The notes under the pieces: generated by a model | What the model was told of the DNA's origin: nothing | The model's input: only the letters and a program-made list of their open reading frames with translations | Database searches by the model: none | Origin: Streptococcus panodentis | GTDB taxonomy: Bacteria > Bacillota > Bacilli > Lactobacillales > Streptococcaceae | DNA length: 64,000 bases | Assembly: GCF_017884005.1 (NCBI RefSeq) | Contig: NZ_QFAY01000017.1 | Span: 1 to 64,000 of the forward strand | Reading direction: 5' to 3' | Position numbers and translations under genes: made by a program | Shown here: one piece after another, positions 62,953 through 64,000 of the stretch | Numbering within the stretch: the first letter of the stretch is position 1 | How the letters are laid out: the number at the start of each line of letters is the position of its first letter

Positions 62953-64000
62953 ATTCCAGCTCCTTTACAGAAGGTACTCGGGAGAGCAGGTAAGCACCGA
63001 TACTGATGGAGAGGCCGGCTAGGATAAAGAGCAGACCATAGCCTCTGCCTCCTCCGACACCGATGATTTTTCCGACAGAAGGGGCCAGCCAGCCGAAATA
63101 GGTCAGCGAAGGCTTGAAAAGGGTGTCCGCCACCCAGCCCATGCAGGCATAGGCGACTACGTAGCCCAGCTGAGAAATGATGCCGATTGTACCCCAGACC
63201 TTGCCCTGATCTGCCTTGCGGATATGGAGGCGCACCAGATAGTCAATGGCTGTATTGGCAAAGGGCAGGGCAGCAAAGAGCAGAAAGCCAAAACTGCAAA
63301 TCCAGATAAGATGTTCCTTCATTCCCAGTCCAGCTATGAAAATTCCCAGCAGAAAGAGGGAGAGGCAGAGCATGCGGTGAAAATGCTGTTTGACGGCAAA
63401 GAATCCCAATACCAGACTTCCAACCAGCATGCCGCTGCTGGAAATAGTCATGACCCAGCCGGCTGTTTTGGCATCCGCAAAGGCTAAGACTAAAGGAGAG
63501 AGCAGGATTTGGACCGTTCCCAGAAAGAAAGAGAAGGCCGTGCCAGTCAGGACGAGAATCCAGATGCCCTTTTTCTCGTAGATGATATGAAAGCCCCGGA
63601 GAAAGTCAGCCCAGAAGCGGCTGTCGCTGGAATAGACGGGCACATGAATGGCCCGTCGGGCTATCAAAGTGCAGGCCACTGTCACGAAAATCGTTGAAAA
63701 ATCCAGCAGCAGGATGGCAGCGATATGGCCGCCGGCCAATATCAAGCCAGCCAAGGCTGGTGAGATCAGATAGCGGGCAATGCCATTAATCTGGGACAAA
63801 CCAGTCGCTTTTGACAGCTGGTCCTCAGGCAGCAGGTCAGAAATCGTCGCCCGAAAGGCTGGATTGACCAAGGCAGAAAAGAGGGAACTGATTGCAGATC
63901 CGATACAGATAAAGATCAGGGCTGGGTGATGCAGGCTGAAGTAAATCCAGAGAACGCCTAGCCCAGACAAGCCGTCTCCCAGAGCCATCAGAAGCCGGCG
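62927..64000 (-). CDS. MFS transporter, N-terminus outside window
   Basis: The frame is open to the window end and reads RRLLMALGDGLSGLGVLW, the loop between helices 2 and 3 of an MFS protein. About 357 residues are present, so roughly the first 60 are missing. It resembles the MFS_3/EntS-type drug or siderophore exporters by its SDLLPEDQLSKATGL segment. It is encoded upstream of the ABC pair and overlaps the permease gene, so one operon. Confidence 0.82.
   Translation of the reverse strand, partial: RRLLMALGDGLSGLGVLWIYFSLHHPALIFICIGSAISSLFSALVNPAFRATISDLLPEDQLSKATGLSQINGIARYLISPALAGLILAGGHIAAILLLDFSTIFVTVACTLIARRAIHVPVYSSDSRFWADFLRGFHIIYEKKGIWILVLTGTAFSFFLGTVQILLSPLVLAFADAKTAGWVMTISSSGMLVGSLVLGFFAVKQHFHRMLCLSLFLLGIFIAGLGMKEHLIWICSFGFLLFAALPFANTAIDYLVRLHIRKADQGKVWGTIGIISQLGYVVAYACMGWVADTLFKPSLTYFGWLAPSVGKIIGVGGGRGYGLLFILAGLSISIGAYLLSRVPSVKELEYVSTLDKK

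Noticed and set aside
1..64000. CRISPR array, prophage, integrative element or intact insertion sequence
   Set aside because: No regularly spaced repeats, integrase, transposase or phage structural genes were seen.

Overview
The window is chromosomal DNA from a Streptococcus, most like the mitis/sanguinis group. The evidence is a 5S-tRNA-Asn end of an rRNA operon, the streptococcal order fabM-fabT-fabH-acpP-fabK-fabD-fabG-fabF-accB-fabZ-accC-accD-accA, a manLMN(O) mannose PTS, a tsaE-GNAT-LCP (brpA) trio, an atm/met transporter operon and many BOX-like intergenic elements. I do not assign a species. I see no prophage, CRISPR array, conjugative element or intact insertion sequence.

Layout. 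1-190: end of an rRNA operon with tRNA-Asn. 582-1946: aspartate kinase (minus). 2201-13055: the complete type II fatty acid synthesis cluster, with FabT-type operators before fabM, fabT and fabK. 13538-15166: an AhpD-like protein and an acyl-CoA dehydrogenase homologue. 15456-16370: a TDT-family transporter. 16409-22748 (minus): serS with a T-box leader, manO, manN, manM, manL (promoter with a cre site between -35 and -10) and adhP. 23199-26369: a HAD phosphatase, a DUF1361 membrane protein and a purine permease with a terminator hairpin in its leader. 26464-28636: tsaE (apparently leaderless), a GNAT acetyltransferase and an LCP protein. 29200-36215: an M20 amidohydrolase and the atm-type methionine uptake operon.

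37338-43416: a tight five-gene operon with two exporter-fold ABC half-transporters and a complete ECF-like module (S, T and double ATPase). I consider this the most interesting functional cluster, possibly for uptake of a complex chelate. 43576-44975: a SAM hydroxide adenosyltransferase and an orphan UPF0397 ECF S component. 45171-49716: trhO, an AraC regulator, VOC and TfoX-N proteins, a DUF4299 protein and a SemiSWEET. 50056-51631: an amidohydrolase and a duplicated ABM-fold protein. 51760-55039: a nucleoside phosphorylase with an ECF ATPase and T component that may partner the orphan S component about 8 kb upstream. 55058-56381: an immunity-like gene broken by an in-frame TAG, and a CPBP protease. 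56607-57320: rsmG (minus). 57475-59531: a secreted-type protein whose signal peptide is separated by a frameshift, overlapping a membrane-anchored protein. 59837-64000 (minus): an ABC ATPase and FtsX-like permease, and an MFS transporter cut by the window edge.

Intergenic DNA is rich in repeats. One family has BOX-like ends (about TACTC-TTTGAAAATC and its complement) around variable interiors. One interior of about 65-75 bp occurs five times and carries two conserved small hairpins. A second family has TATAGTC/TATCGTC ends. Several copies lie directly against gene starts or ends and can mislead start-site calls.
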